DNA of 7,927 nt, from positions 1-7,927 of the forward strand of contig JAMCZD010000197.1 in NCBI GenBank assembly GCA_023473405.1. Reading direction: 5' to 3'. The DNA is from Candidatus Omnitrophota bacterium (GTDB lineage Bacteria; Verrucomicrobiota; Verrucomicrobiia; Limisphaerales; UBA1319). The notes under the pieces were generated by a model, which ran no database searches, was not told the origin of the DNA, and was given only the letters and a program-made list of their open reading frames with translations. The translations under genes were made by a program, and so were the position numbers. How positions within the stretch are numbered: position 1 is the first letter of the stretch; the number at the start of each line of letters is the position of its first letter. This document shows positions 7,614 through 7,927 of the stretch, one piece after another.

Positions 7614-7927
7614 ATGGATATTTACGACCATCCCACTTTTCAGATGGCATGTCGGCAGTTCGACATGGTTGCTGATTACCTGGGCATTCCGGATGATTAC
7701 CGTGATCGGCTCAAGTATCCCAAGCGCTCGATGGTGGTATCGCTGCCGATCCATCGCGACACCGGTAAAACGGAGGTGTTTACCGGTTATCGTGTCCAAC
7801 ATCACCTGTCTCTTGGCCCCACCAAGGGTGGACTGAGATATCATCCGGACGTCACCCTGGGTGAGGTTGCCGCCCTGGCCATGTGGATGAGTTGGAAGTG
7901 CGGTCTTACCGGTTTGCCGGTTACAAT
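7614..7927 (+). CDS. gdhA: Glutamate dehydrogenase (Glu/Leu/Phe/Val dehydrogenase family), 3' partial
   Basis: The first 104 codons of a hexameric-type glutamate dehydrogenase, which interconverts glutamate and 2-oxoglutarate plus ammonia in the cytoplasm with NAD or NADP. The family signature is clear: TGYRVQHHLSLGPTKGGLRYHP (split here as TGYRVQHHLSL at 57-67, then GPTKGGLRYHP at 68-78). Lys71 corresponds to the substrate-binding Lys of GPxKGG, and Lys95 in MSWKCGLTGLP to the second substrate Lys. The catalytic Lys of the GGAKGG motif would fall just past the window. ATG 7614 is the first ATG after an in-frame stop at 7578, and the N-terminus fits the family length, although no Shine-Dalgarno is present. 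Just after GLP the sequence reads V-T instead of the usual aromatic-Gly-Gly, which may be a contig-end error. A leucine or phenylalanine dehydrogenase is less likely. The gene symbol is by family only. Confidence 0.9.
   Translation, partial: MDIYDHPTFQMACRQFDMVADYLGIPDDYRDRLKYPKRSMVVSLPIHRDTGKTEVFTGYRVQHHLSLGPTKGGLRYHPDVTLGEVAALAMWMSWKCGLTGLPVT

Overview
The window is GC-rich and densely coded. All four recognisable genes lie on the plus strand. Two large secreted proteins that look like carbohydrate-active enzymes sit beside a long two-part esterase of a type I associate with Planctomycetes and Verrucomicrobia, and no SusC/SusD-like pair is visible. Together with poor Shine-Dalgarno use this suggests a member of the PVC group, most likely Verrucomicrobiota. 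That assignment is inferred from protein style, not from a marker gene.

Layout. (1) 1-1575: the C-terminal part of an acetylxylan-esterase-like alpha/beta hydrolase whose N-terminus lies upstream of the window. (2) 1755-4187: a secreted protein of about 810 residues, with a beta-sandwich start, a probable TIM barrel and a C-terminal beta domain. I cannot place it in a named glycoside hydrolase family. (3) 4188-4361: a spacer carrying an imperfect inverted repeat of three ACCTCCGGT-type motifs. One arm exposes a perfect GGAGGT followed by a 13-codon GTG reading frame that overlaps the next start codon. (4) 4362-7418: a secreted 1018-residue protein with a LamG/concanavalin-like domain followed by an arrangement resembling alpha-galactosidases of clan GH-D. 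(5) 7419-7613: a spacer with no assignable element. (6) 7614-7927: the N-terminal 104 codons of a Glu/Leu/Phe/Val-type (glutamate) dehydrogenase, cut by the window end.

The first three genes plausibly work together outside the cytoplasm on an acylated plant or algal polysaccharide. The esterase would remove ester groups, and the two large proteins would bind and cleave glycosidic bonds. The substrate cannot be read from the sequence. The glutamate dehydrogenase looks like an unrelated housekeeping gene of nitrogen metabolism downstream of the cluster.

The points most worth following are the two large enzymes without a clear family, and the spacer at 4188-4361, where the repeat could hide a ribosome-binding site just before the third gene. 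No mobile element, CRISPR array, tRNA or rRNA gene was found.
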